Positions 1 to 5,624 of a DNA stretch of 6,415 bases are shown piece after piece. The first letter of the stretch is position 1; each line of letters begins with the position of its first letter. The notes under the pieces were generated by a model. It saw nothing but the letters and a program-made list of their open reading frames with translations. It ran no database searches and had not been told where the DNA came from. A program made the translations under genes and the position numbers. Source of the stretch: Chitinivibrionales bacterium (GTDB lineage: Bacteria; Fibrobacterota; Chitinivibrionia; Chitinivibrionales; WJKA01); the NCBI GenBank assembly GCA_014729375.1, contig WJKA01000519.1, positions 1-6,415 of the forward strand. Direction: 5' to 3'.

Positions 1-198
1 CGGGAAGCCGTCACCCTGGCATCGCAATCCCTCGAAATCAGCAAAGAACAGTACAGCATGGGAGCAATTTCCGATATCGAACTCCGTGAAGCCCAGTTGT
101 CGCTCACTCAGTCCCGGGTACGACTGGAGAGTGCGCTGTTTCAGTATAAAGTGATGCGGGTGCAGCTTGAGCAGCTTGCAGGAGAGCTGCGGTTGTAG
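1..198 (+). CDS. TolC-family outer membrane efflux protein, C-terminal end (partial)
   Basis: Frame 1 is open from the left edge to a TAG at 196-198 and gives 65 residues, so the gene starts outside the window. The sequence is a long amphipathic helix pair with the pattern typical of the TolC/OEP repeat: SLEISKEQYSMGAISDIELR (residues 10-29), then AQLSLTQSRVRLESALFQYK (31-50) and a Leu-rich end. The Y-x-x-G-x-I-S-x-x-E-L-x-x-A-Q motif is the hallmark of the periplasmic alpha-barrel hairpin in these proteins. Full-length members have roughly 400-480 residues, so only about one seventh is visible. Family members form trimeric channels that pair with a periplasmic adaptor and an RND, ABC or MFS pump for export of drugs, metals or proteins. 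Its usual partners would lie to the left. Which substrate it exports cannot be told from this piece. Confidence 0.85.
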   Translation, partial: REAVTLASQSLEISKEQYSMGAISDIELREAQLSLTQSRVRLESALFQYKVMRVQLEQLAGELRL

Positions 199-769
199 GA
201 GGAGTCTGGGAAATGGATCCCAACCATCCATCGCTCCAGCACTCCAGCACTCCAACCTTATATTATCCAGCAGCACGCTGGTTGCCTGTGCCGCGTGCGG
301 CGACAGCGAAGGCGAAAACACTAAAATCTGTGTCTATCGCAAACCGGACGGCGAACAGGCCGACCCGACGTTTGTCCAGGACAAAAATGCACGCCTGATT
401 CATCTGATCTGGACCGGCCGGACAACACTGGGCAATGAAGGTGGCATGGCGCATGCAGTCCTCGATCCCGCGCTTATTGTCGGTGAAGCTCAAAATCGTG
501 TCCATTCATCACCGATCGCCGTGCAGCAACGATCGGTCAGCATGCAGGGAAATTCCCGGATCGAATTGGACCTTCCCCGAAGCGCCCAAGTCCGGGCCGG
601 TCTGTACGACCTGAATGGAAGGCTTGCTAAAGCACTGATTTCGGGCAGCCTTTCGGACGGTACTCATGCGTTTCGGGTCGGAAAGCCGGACCTTTCGGCG
701 GGAAGTTATCTTTTAAAAATAAAGGTTGACAATTCGGTTGTATCTCTGAGAATTGCGATATCAGATTGA
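167..769 (+). pseudogene. Start-less open frame ending in a T9SS-like sorting tail; probable 5'-truncated remnant
   Basis: The frame is open from inside the TolC-like gene to a TGA at 767-769. The only upstream start is a TTG at 167 that overlaps TolC coding by 32 bp, with no good ribosome site. The first in-frame ATG (446) has AAGG at 438-441, only 4 nt upstream, and would give a protein without a signal peptide. The first ~35 residues come from the CTCCAGCA-type repeat and look non-protein-like. The middle (residues ~40-120, Cys-containing, GDSEGENTKICVYRKPDGEQ) I do not recognise. The last ~75 residues are a clear beta-sandwich sorting-type tail: SRIELDLP, GLYDLNGRLAKALISG, then LSAGSYLLKIKV close to the end. 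Such tails normally sit behind a signal peptide and a large secreted domain, both absent. The best reading is the decayed 3' end of a secreted-protein gene fused by deletion to the tolC downstream region. Translation from 446 as a small protein is the alternative. Confidence 0.5.
234..256. repeat. Short 8-bp tandem repeat (CTCCAGCA)n between tolC-like gene and remnant ORF
   Basis: CTCCAGCA occurs at 234-241 and 242-249, followed by a partial third unit CTCCAAC at 250-256. It lies 36 bp after the TolC-like stop and just before the point where the downstream frame begins to look like protein. The preceding bases (CCAACCATCCATCG) are also CCA/TCCA-rich, so the low-complexity tract may start near 220. 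Such tracts can arise by slippage and can mark a deletion or recombination junction. That role here is inference. Confidence 0.55.
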
Positions 770-785
770 GAGGATATTCACTTAC

Positions 786-825
786 CGCCCCGGCATGCTG
801 GTGGGCCGGCCGGCGTTCTTTATTT
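786..825 (+). terminator. Probable intrinsic terminator after the 769 stop
   Basis: CGCC (786-789) + CCGGC (790-794) pair with GCCGG (805-809) + GGCG (812-815), with a 10-nt loop and a 2-nt CC bulge. The stem is followed by TTCTTTATTT (816-825). The hairpin is GC-rich and the T-rich side lies on the plus strand, so it fits the end of the rightward transcript that stops at 769. It would also separate that transcript from the converging leftward gene ending at 860. The bulge and interrupted T-tract make it a moderate rather than strong case. Confidence 0.45.
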
Positions 826-859
826 GAATATCTCCAGATTCGACATCCGGTGTTGTCGA

Positions 860-1072
860 TTATTCGATAATCACATACCTCTGGACTGTTCTTCCTTTGC
901 TCCCGTTGATTTTCATGAGATAAATTCCGTTCTGCCGGCTCCGGGTATCGAAAACCGGTTGCCGGTCACCCGTTCCAGCCCCTCTGGCCACAACGCGGCC
1001 ATCACATCGCATGAGAATATAGCAATACGGCTCATCAGTGCCGAACTCAAGCCTTATTCTTCCATCCCGCAT
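860..1072 (-). pseudogene. Sorting-tail fragment of a frameshifted secreted propeller protein (C-terminal part)
   Basis: This 70-residue frame runs from CAT at 1070-1072 to a TAA at 860-862 and is almost entirely a T9SS-like sorting tail: RIRLEFGTDEPYCYILMRCD, then DGRVVARG, then NGIYLMKING and a basic end. The tail never stands alone in known proteins. Read upstream in this frame, codons continue FST-MRDGRIRLEFG, and the preceding frame (1054-1521) supplies exactly the kind of domain that normally precedes such a tail. One extra T in the T5 run (plus-strand A5 at 1078-1082) would join the two parts into a single ~225-residue frame (...EGTSLFSTMRDGRIRLEF). The ATG at 1072 is therefore probably an internal Met, not a true start. 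There is no convincing ribosome site in front of it. Confidence 0.6.
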
Positions 1073-1521
1073 TGTCGAAAAAGACTTGTTCCTTCCATTG
1101 CCGCCCCAGTGCCGTCAACCAGGAGTTCCCTGTCGCCTGAAACAGTCATGAAATAGAGAGAGTAGTGCGTGTACATGTGTCCCCAGGGTTTGTGCGAAAC
1201 CAGAAAAGCGGTTTCATCGAGCGGATAGGGATAGATATAGCCTTTGCCCACTCCTGCATCGCTGCAGCGTACGCTACCATTAACGTCCCGGGGAACGAAT
1301 CCCACGCACCGTCCTTCATCAACGCCATCGCGGGGCTCGCCTGCACGGGAATCCATGATAATGATATAGCCGTCCTGAAAATCGTGATGACCGCTTTCGG
1401 TGGCTATAACTTTACCGCCCGAACCGGGGATTTCGCGGGCATGAAGAATTGACGCAGGAAAACAGGCATTGATCCCGTAATAATTCCGCTGCTCGGACTT
1501 ACAAAGAATTATATTAGGCAA
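1054..1521 (-). pseudogene. Truncated hydrazine-synthase-alpha-like beta-propeller protein (middle part, 5' end lost, 3' frameshift)
   Basis: The 155-residue frame contains blocks I associate with the hydrazine synthase alpha-subunit-like (HzsA middle domain) / PD40 propeller family: GKVIATESGHHDFQDGYIII (residues ~36-55) followed by MDSRAGEP, then YIYPYPLDETAFLVS (~95-109) and YSLYFMTVSGDRELLV (~120-135). These match the remembered patterns 'SGHH...G.l.llDpR', 'PyPLse..FLV' and 'Y.iYl.d..G.reLL'. Family members are usually several hundred residues long with a signal peptide and an N-terminal propeller. Here the frame starts at a TTG (1519-1521), only one codon after an in-frame TAA, so the N-terminal part is missing. 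It ends in the off-frame peptide LFRQCGMEE after the T5 run. Most homologues outside anammox bacteria are uncharacterised surface proteins, so no enzymatic role is implied. The family assignment rests on memory of motifs. Confidence 0.55.
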
Positions 1522-1523
1522 GA

Positions 1524-1542
1524 CTTATCCATTATGGATAAG
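1524..1542. repeat. Perfect 8-bp palindrome between divergent genes, possible operator
   Basis: CTTATCCA (1524-1531) and TGGATAAG (1535-1542) are perfect inverted repeats around TTA. The site lies in the 56-bp gap between the leftward fragment starting at 1521 and the rightward secreted-protein gene at 1578, where the latter's promoter should be. A dyad of this size is compatible with a dimeric repressor site or a small hairpin in the 5' leader. No regulator can be named, and the dyad could be chance in AT-rich DNA. Confidence 0.35.
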
Positions 1543-1577
1543 ATAAGAATAGTAATCATCAGCCGGGAAGCAAAAAT

Positions 1578-2168
1578 ATGATCACACGCAGTGCAGCGTT
1601 TTACTCAACATTGCTTTTATTGCTTTCACAGACATTTGCGCAATCAATCGACATTCAAGGTTTTGTCAAGGATTCGGCCAATAGCCTCCCTCTTTCAGGG
1701 GCCGTGGTAAGCCTGGTTTCAGCCGGCCTGAAAGATACAACCGGGGATGACGGCGAGTACCGCTGGACTGTTGCGGAAAATATCGAACCATACGAGTATT
1801 ACGATATTCGCGTACAGGCGCACAATGACAATAGCATTTATGGCGAACTGCGCGGCTCTGATGTCGTTGCAATTACACCGGCCCCGTTCATTGAAGTAAC
1901 CAGCCCGTATGCCTCAAGCAGGTGGGGCAATGACAACCGCAAGTCAATTACATGGGAACAGTATGGGGCCGGCGACAAGGTCATTATCGAGTTGTGGAAA
2001 GGCACGCAGAAAGAAAAAACAATCAGCAGCAGCACCGATAATGACGGTTCGTATTCGTGGAAAGTTTCAACCTATTATATCTGCAACTCCTGCTACCGGA
2101 TCAAAGTAATTTCCGCGTCAAACTCATCAATCTACGGATTCAGTCCCAATTTCAGCGTTCCGTTTTGA
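1578..2168 (+). CDS. Secreted protein with carboxypeptidase-regulatory-like domain and Kre9/KNH-like modules
   Basis: The 196-residue protein starts at ATG 1578, with GGGAAG at 1565-1570 as a modest ribosome site. Residues 1-21 form a signal peptide (Arg-4, hydrophobic LLLLL core, cleavage likely after TFA). Residues ~24-61 match a carboxypeptidase-regulatory-like fold: IQGFVKDSANSLPLSGAVVS then DTTGDDGEY. Residues ~105-195 match a Kre9/KNH-like module: IEVTSPYASSRWGNDNRKSI, then TWEQYG, IELWKG, DNDGSYSWKV and YRIKVISASNSSIYG. Residues 58-90 (DDGEYRWTV ... YYDIRVQAHNDNSIYG) repeat the end of that module, so the first domain is spliced onto half a KNH unit. No sorting tail or lipobox is present. 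Both domain types usually serve binding or presentation on exported proteins, and no catalytic residues are visible. C169 and C172 could form a disulfide. It converges on the lipoprotein gene at 2179 with 10 bp between stops. Confidence 0.8.
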   Translation: MITRSAAFYSTLLLLLSQTFAQSIDIQGFVKDSANSLPLSGAVVSLVSAGLKDTTGDDGEYRWTVAENIEPYEYYDIRVQAHNDNSIYGELRGSDVVAITPAPFIEVTSPYASSRWGNDNRKSITWEQYGAGDKVIIELWKGTQKEKTISSSTDNDGSYSWKVSTYYICNSCYRIKVISASNSSIYGFSPNFSVPF

Positions 2169-2178
2169 CGCCGGTCAT

Positions 2179-2931
2179 TCAGCCGGTTTCTCCTGCTACC
2201 TCAAAAGGAACAACATTGAAATCTGCAAGCAAACCCTTGTAGCCAACCATTCCGTTCCACGTGGCGCCATCATATTTTTTTACGTATATCGTGCAATTGC
2301 CGCTCGGATAATTCATATCCTCGACCTCATTGCCGATTACCCACAGGTAGTGCTTTACCGGGTAATTTGCCGATGAATCTGCAATCATAACCGGAGACTG
2401 CTTCTCATCAGCGGTAACACCGACCATTACCCTGTCCATCTCTTCATTCGAGCGCCAGGTAACGAAAACCGTATCTCCTTCGATAAATTTTTCTCCTCCT
2501 GAGGGATGGGTAAGAATAATATGGTCGATTTCAAGCCGGTCGCTGATCAGCGTCAGTGATGAATCAGATATATCTTCGATTTTCACGCGGAAATTATTTG
2601 AGATTGAATTGCGTTCAAGCGGAAGCACAATGCGGGCTTTGCCGCTTTCCAGTTCCAGAATGCTTGAGTCCGGAAACCGTACCCACAACGGCGAGGTAAG
2701 CATTCCCATGCTGTCATTGAAATTATACCAGAAATCTGGGTCGGCAAAGTCGCCTGCCCAGGCAAGTGAAATGGTGTCGCCGGCAAGCAGCTCCGTGCCT
2801 TCGGCGGGGACGGTAATCCGGGGCGTGGTATCTCGAAGACCTTGGCCTGAAGGGTCTTTTGACAAATCACAACCTGCCAGACAATAGAGAACGGCAATTA
2901 CAGGGATGAATGCTTGTGCGCGTACTGTCAC
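2179..2931 (-). CDS. Putative lipoprotein with two Kre9/KNH-like domains
   Basis: The frame is open from a GTG at 2940, but a second GTG at 2929-2931 has the better ribosome site (AAAGGTG, about 6 nt upstream) and gives a compact signal: MTVRAQAFIPVIAVLYCLAG followed by Cys-21. L-A-G-C is a good lipobox, so the mature protein should be lipid-anchored after cleavage before Cys-21, probably on the outer membrane. Two tandem beta domains follow: RITVPAEGTELLAGDTISLA (~38-57) with W59, ending in NFRVKIEDISDSSLTLISD, then HIILTHPSGGEKFIEGDTVF with W164. Both carry the 'P-x-G-G-E ... G-D-T ... W' pattern of Kre9/KNH-like modules. The second closes with CTIYVKKYDGATWNGMVGY. No enzymatic motif is seen, so a surface binding or scaffolding role is inferred. 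It starts 24 bp after the stop of the propeller gene upstream and is probably co-transcribed with it. Confidence 0.75.
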   Translation of the reverse strand: MTVRAQAFIPVIAVLYCLAGCDLSKDPSGQGLRDTTPRITVPAEGTELLAGDTISLAWAGDFADPDFWYNFNDSMGMLTSPLWVRFPDSSILELESGKARIVLPLERNSISNNFRVKIEDISDSSLTLISDRLEIDHIILTHPSGGEKFIEGDTVFVTWRSNEEMDRVMVGVTADEKQSPVMIADSSANYPVKHYLWVIGNEVEDMNYPSGNCTIYVKKYDGATWNGMVGYKGLLADFNVVPFEVAGETG

Positions 2932-2955
2932 GAGCGGCACCTTTCGTCATATCGT

Positions 2956-4401
2956 TCAGCGGGGCATGCAGAATCTGGTATGATACTGTTTCCGGCCGCT
3001 TTGATCATGCATGAGAATTATATAAACTCCGGCCGATAATTCCCGTGTTGATATAATGCGAAGCAAATCCGCATTTCCATGCCGTCTCCCGTTGATATCG
3101 AACATTGCAGCATCTGGTAACTTTGAGTCATCAAGCAACGCTCTTTGCATATCGGAAAAACTGCGCGGCGCGGGCATATTTCCATGCCGGAAATCCTTTC
3201 GAGTACCTAGTTCCGGACCATAATCGACCGGGACCCAGTTGCCGAGCGTATCTTCAACGCACCCGAGCGGGCCCTCAACAAGAAAATCACCTGCAGAATT
3301 GGAATATGCGATAGTACTGTCTTCAGTGCACGCTGCATTGGGTGGATTGTCGGTGGTTATTATCGCCTCATTGTCTACCCAGTTCCACAAAATCTGATTG
3401 CTACCGCAGAAAGTTACTCCCAAATCGTGTCCGATCCATCCGATCTGCTGCAATATCCATTTATCCGAATTGGCTGCCCACCGGATGTATTCTCCGCCTC
3501 TGCCGACCGAATCTCTTCCTGTTGCAAAAGCGATATCATCCAGACCAGCGTCTTTCCGCTGCCTGACCACCGAATACGTATTGGTCTCCCAGTCGACCGC
3601 ACCGACCGGGAACGTGCAGTGACAATGACCGTCATACGCTGTAACATAGTTGCCACTCGGCGCCATGCTGATATTGCAGTAAAAAAATGCACGCTGATTG
3701 TCGGATAAAAGCCCGATAGAATCCGGGTCCCATGGAAACGGAAACGCGCCATTGGTTCCAGGTTCGGCTTTTTTCCATTGAATAGAGATTTTCGATGCAT
3801 CAGCGCTGAGGTTCCACCGCCTGATATATCCCGATTCCGCCGATGAGTATTCAAAGGTCATCACCAGCTCATGCTCGGTAGTATCATCAGGATTGATCCG
3901 CCAGATCTCATTGGTTTTCGGGTAAACATAATATATCCATTTGCCAAACGGCCAGTCGGTCGAGCGGTCATGCACGCCGTTCCACACGATATTCCCATAA
4001 CCAACCGTCCCATCACCGAACTGCACAAGATCCCTGAGATTGTTTCCGTCGATATCGATCACCGACAGCCAGTCGTATCCGCTCCGCACAAGCGTGCTTC
4101 CGTCAACCGAATCGCCGTCACGGAAAAATGCAATACGGGAGCCATCCATGCTGAGTGAAGGAAATTCCGCAAGCCCGTGGTAGAGGGTATCGTGATCAAC
4201 GACTTGATTATCGACAATATCGAACCGGACCAGCTTTCCCCGGTAGCTCCAGTGGCTTTCGGGAACGAGGCTTTTGTCAACCGAATAGCGGACTGCAATC
4301 GAAACGGCGGTACCGTTGACTGCAAAAAGTGGAGAGGTAGAAGAAAATAGTGCTGTAATTATGAAAACGGGAGCTGTTTTAGCGCATAAATAACGAAACA
4401 T
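2956..4401 (-). CDS. Secreted beta-propeller (PD40/TolB-like) protein with T9SS-type sorting tail
   Basis: The frame extends to an ATG at 4461, but the ATG at 4399-4401 is preferred. It follows AGAGG with 7 nt spacing and opens a signal peptide (MFRYLCAKTAPVFIITALFS, cleavage near LFA, residue 27), giving 481 residues. Propeller-like blades are visible: FPSLSMDGSRIAFFRDGD (80-97), YDWLSVIDIDGNNLRDLV (109-126), WIYYVYPKTNEIWRIN (155-170), RRWNLSADASKISIQWKK (194-211) and ISMAPSGNYVTAYDG (244-258). The repeated 'lS.DgsrIaf' strands are the PD40 signature. The last ~54 residues (428-481) are a sorting tail: AAMFDINGRR, then ISTRELSAGVYIILMHD. A Cys-rich spot, GHCHC (258-262), is unusual. Such proteins are exported and held at the surface. 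Substrate and function are unknown, and no catalytic site is evident. It is the first gene of a probable operon with the lipoprotein. Confidence 0.8.
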   Translation of the reverse strand: MFRYLCAKTAPVFIITALFSSTSPLFAVNGTAVSIAVRYSVDKSLVPESHWSYRGKLVRFDIVDNQVVDHDTLYHGLAEFPSLSMDGSRIAFFRDGDSVDGSTLVRSGYDWLSVIDIDGNNLRDLVQFGDGTVGYGNIVWNGVHDRSTDWPFGKWIYYVYPKTNEIWRINPDDTTEHELVMTFEYSSAESGYIRRWNLSADASKISIQWKKAEPGTNGAFPFPWDPDSIGLLSDNQRAFFYCNISMAPSGNYVTAYDGHCHCTFPVGAVDWETNTYSVVRQRKDAGLDDIAFATGRDSVGRGGEYIRWAANSDKWILQQIGWIGHDLGVTFCGSNQILWNWVDNEAIITTDNPPNAACTEDSTIAYSNSAGDFLVEGPLGCVEDTLGNWVPVDYGPELGTRKDFRHGNMPAPRSFSDMQRALLDDSKLPDAAMFDINGRRHGNADLLRIISTRELSAGVYIILMHDQSGRKQYHTRFCMPR

Positions 4402-4465
4402 TGCAATCCTCTTCCCATCGTTTCTACATGTGCCCCCCTCGCCAAAACCAGGCAGCTTCATTAGT

Positions 4466-4493
4466 AATATATATAAAAAATCTATGCTGTCCT
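4466..4493 (-). promoter_or_regulatory. Possible sigma-70-like promoter for the propeller-lipoprotein operon
   Basis: On the minus strand AGGACA (plus 4488-4493) and TATATT (plus 4466-4471) are separated by 16 nt, matching 4/6 and 5/6 of the -35 and -10 consensus. Transcription would start near 4458, inside the upstream ATG at 4461, which supports the ATG at 4401 as the real start. AT-rich DNA gives many such matches, so this is tentative. Confidence 0.3.
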
Positions 4494-4678
4494 AAATAAA
4501 TTGAAAACTATGAGAATATTGATCAATGAATTATAAATGCGCAGCTATTTTACAAAAACAGAAACGACGTTTACAATATACAATTATTCCGATAATAGAA
4601 CGCCGATAGCGTCAATTTGGCCGATTGTCGCTGATAGATAGTAAGAACAGAAGATCACCACAGGGGCACTGGAGCTTG

Positions 4679-4773
4679 GGGACGAACGAACTTTTGTACT
4701 TTAAGAATCGTTGTCCGGGAATAATAGTGCTTTCTTTTCGAACGCCGTTAAAGTACAAAAGTTCGTCCGTCCC
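4679..4773. repeat. 95-bp inverted-repeat element with 26-bp arms, MITE/REP-like
   Basis: The left arm (4679-4704) begins GGGACGAACGAAC and runs through TTTTGTACTTTAA. The right arm (4748-4773) is its reverse complement with one mismatch (A4685 against C4767), so 25 of 26 positions pair. The 43-bp centre adds a short inner stem, CGTT (4709-4712) with AACG (4741-4744). No T-run follows either arm, so it is not an ordinary terminator, and the arms are much longer than a typical operator. Near-perfect terminal repeats, short size and lack of coding capacity fit a miniature inverted-repeat transposable element or a REP/BIME-type palindrome. I see no obvious target-site duplication at the ends and no transposase in the window. 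It sits 126 bp before the NTase start and may shape that gene's leader. Confidence 0.7.
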
Positions 4774-4899
4774 TGATAATGATTAAAATATGCGTTTTCG
4801 TGCGAAAAATAGATATTCTACAAAAGAACATAAGCATAACAATGTCGCCTAATGCATACCGATACTAACGAAATAACGAAATACTATATTATATGGCAT

Positions 4900-5394
4900 A
4901 TGGAGAAAACTTTACAGGTAATCAACAAACTGCAGGAAACCGGGCTGATTAATAAATATGCCATTGGCGGCGCGATGGCTGCTACTTTTTATGTCGAACC
5001 AATCCTTACATACGATCTTGATATATTTATCATTCTTCCCGAAAGCATAAGCCTTGCCCCGCTTTCTTCGATATATGAATACCTGCAGAATAAAGGATAT
5101 ACAGTTGAAAAGGAGTGCATTCTTATCGAAGGCATCCCGGTTCAGTTTCTGCCTGCCTACAATAAACTGCTCAACGAAGCGCTTGAAAATGCCGATGAAG
5201 TATCCTACGGCACTACTGCAACTTTCGCTCTGAAGATAGAATACCTTTCAGCGATATGCCTTCAAACGGAAAGGCAAAAGGATAAGGAGCGAGTGCGACT
5301 GTTTAAGGAAGAAGCGAAAATCGACATGGCGCTCCTGCAAACTATTCTGAGAAAATTCGGCCTGGAGAGAAAATGGAACGAATGGACAACCTGA
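4900..5394 (+). CDS. AbiEii-like nucleotidyltransferase (possible toxin component)
   Basis: An ATG at 4852 is in frame, but the protein-like sequence begins at the ATG at 4900 (MEKTLQVINKLQETGLIN), giving 164 residues. Neither start has a good ribosome site. The fold signature of the MNT/AbiEii nucleotidyltransferase superfamily is clear: KYAIGGAMAATFY (residues 19-31) supplies the G-G nucleotide-binding turn, and LTYDLDIFI (36-44) supplies the T-x-D-x-D metal-binding pair, Asp-39 and Asp-41. The C-terminal half, FALKIEYLSAICLQTERQKD then KERVRL, plus KIDMALLQTILRKFGL, matches the K-x-E-Y-L...R-x-K-D helix region of these proteins. AbiEii toxins transfer nucleotides to tRNA or other targets and are held in check by a partner such as AbiEi. 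No AbiEi repressor is seen here. The gene overlaps the next frame by 22 bp, implying coupling. Toxin activity is inferred; a stand-alone NTase with another role is possible. Confidence 0.75.
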   Translation: MEKTLQVINKLQETGLINKYAIGGAMAATFYVEPILTYDLDIFIILPESISLAPLSSIYEYLQNKGYTVEKECILIEGIPVQFLPAYNKLLNEALENADEVSYGTTATFALKIEYLSAICLQTERQKDKERVRLFKEEAKIDMALLQTILRKFGLERKWNEWTT

Positions 5395-5564
5395 AAAACG
5401 TTGCCGAGGAACTCTTCATTAGAAAGCAGCACAGGCGAAAGCAGCTTGCCGCTATGCCGTGGCCCGAAAAAGTCAAAGCGATCGTTCAGATGCAGCGCAT
5501 GGTATATCCTATAGTCAAGGACAGAAACAAACGCGCCTGCATATGGAAAATTGCGGATGATTAG
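5373..5564 (+). CDS. Small basic protein coupled to the nucleotidyltransferase (candidate partner/antitoxin)
   Basis: The 63-residue protein starts at ATG 5373 inside the end of the nucleotidyltransferase gene, with GGAG at 5364-5367 five nt upstream; an ATG at 5382 is an alternative. It stops with TAG at 5562-5564. The sequence is helical and charged: NVAEELFIRKQHRRKQLAAM (9-28), then PWPEKVKAIVQMQRMVYPIV (29-48), then DRNKRACIWKIADD. From memory, small proteins with the pattern 'R-x-x-L-A-x-(L/M)-P-x-x-E-K-(V/I)...(V/L)-x-x-(L/M)-Q...P-I' occur directly beside such nucleotidyltransferases. I cannot name the family. There is no signal peptide, membrane segment or recognisable DNA-binding motif. 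The overlap and conserved pairing suggest it acts with the NTase, as neutralising partner or as substrate adaptor. Confidence 0.7.
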   Translation: MERMDNLKNVAEELFIRKQHRRKQLAAMPWPEKVKAIVQMQRMVYPIVKDRNKRACIWKIADD

Positions 5565-5603
5565 CCTCCGGTGATTTTTGCATAATCGCCCCGGTCGCGG
5601 TCC

Positions 5604-5624
5604 AAAAGGCACAAAGGTTTGTCC
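5604..5624. repeat. Possible degenerate half-copy of the 4679-4773 element arm
   Basis: The stretch AAAGGCACAAAGGTTTGTCC (5605-5624) resembles the right arm of the inverted-repeat element (AAAGTACAAAAGTTCGTCC, from 4750) with one gap and a few substitutions, and is followed within 20 bp by CGTCCCC, like the arm's end. Its partner arm is not visible. It lies just downstream of the nucleotidyltransferase pair, so the module would be flanked on both sides by related sequence. The similarity is short and could be coincidence. Confidence 0.3.

Larger units (their letters stand above)
4402..4899. other. AT-rich intergenic region holding a promoter, an inverted-repeat element and the leader of the NTase gene
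   Basis: This ~500-bp stretch separates the leftward propeller operon from the rightward nucleotidyltransferase genes, which are divergent. From left to right it holds the 5' leader and candidate promoter of the propeller gene (to ~4495), about 180 bp of AT-rich DNA with no credible frame or clear signal (4496-4677), the 95-bp inverted-repeat element (4679-4773), and an AT-rich segment (4774-4899) that must carry the promoter of the nucleotidyltransferase gene. I could not pick out a convincing -35/-10 pair in that last part. Confidence 0.6.

Noticed and set aside
213..398. 61-residue plus-strand frame with GGAGGAG ribosome-like site before ATG 213
   Set aside because: Its start is made of the CTCCAGCA low-complexity repeat, the rest is Arg/Ala-rich shadow of the overlapping frame, and it matches nothing I recognise.
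840..872. Two small palindromes (TCGACA/TGTCGA at 840-859, GATTAT/ATAATC at 858-872) at the end of the leftward broken gene
   Set aside because: The stems are only 6 bp, they overlap each other, and no T-run follows on the minus strand. Not enough for a terminator call.
2165..2190. CCGG-TCATTCAG-CCGG repeat between the convergent stops at 2168 and 2179
   Set aside because: The 4-bp palindromic stem has no T-tract on either strand; likely chance.
3414..3854. 146-residue minus-strand frame
   Set aside because: It is fully inside the propeller gene on the same strand in another frame and has no domain-like sequence. It does not signal a frameshift, because the main frame is continuous.
4402..4461. 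Upstream ATG at 4461 for the propeller gene
   Set aside because: It would put 20 polar residues before a normal signal peptide and lies at or upstream of the predicted transcription start. The ATG at 4401 has a better ribosome site.
4852..4899. Upstream in-frame ATG that would add 16 residues to the nucleotidyltransferase
   Set aside because: The added peptide (MHTDTNEITKYYIIWH) is not family-like and has no ribosome site. The 4900 start fits the usual family N-terminus better, though this is not certain.
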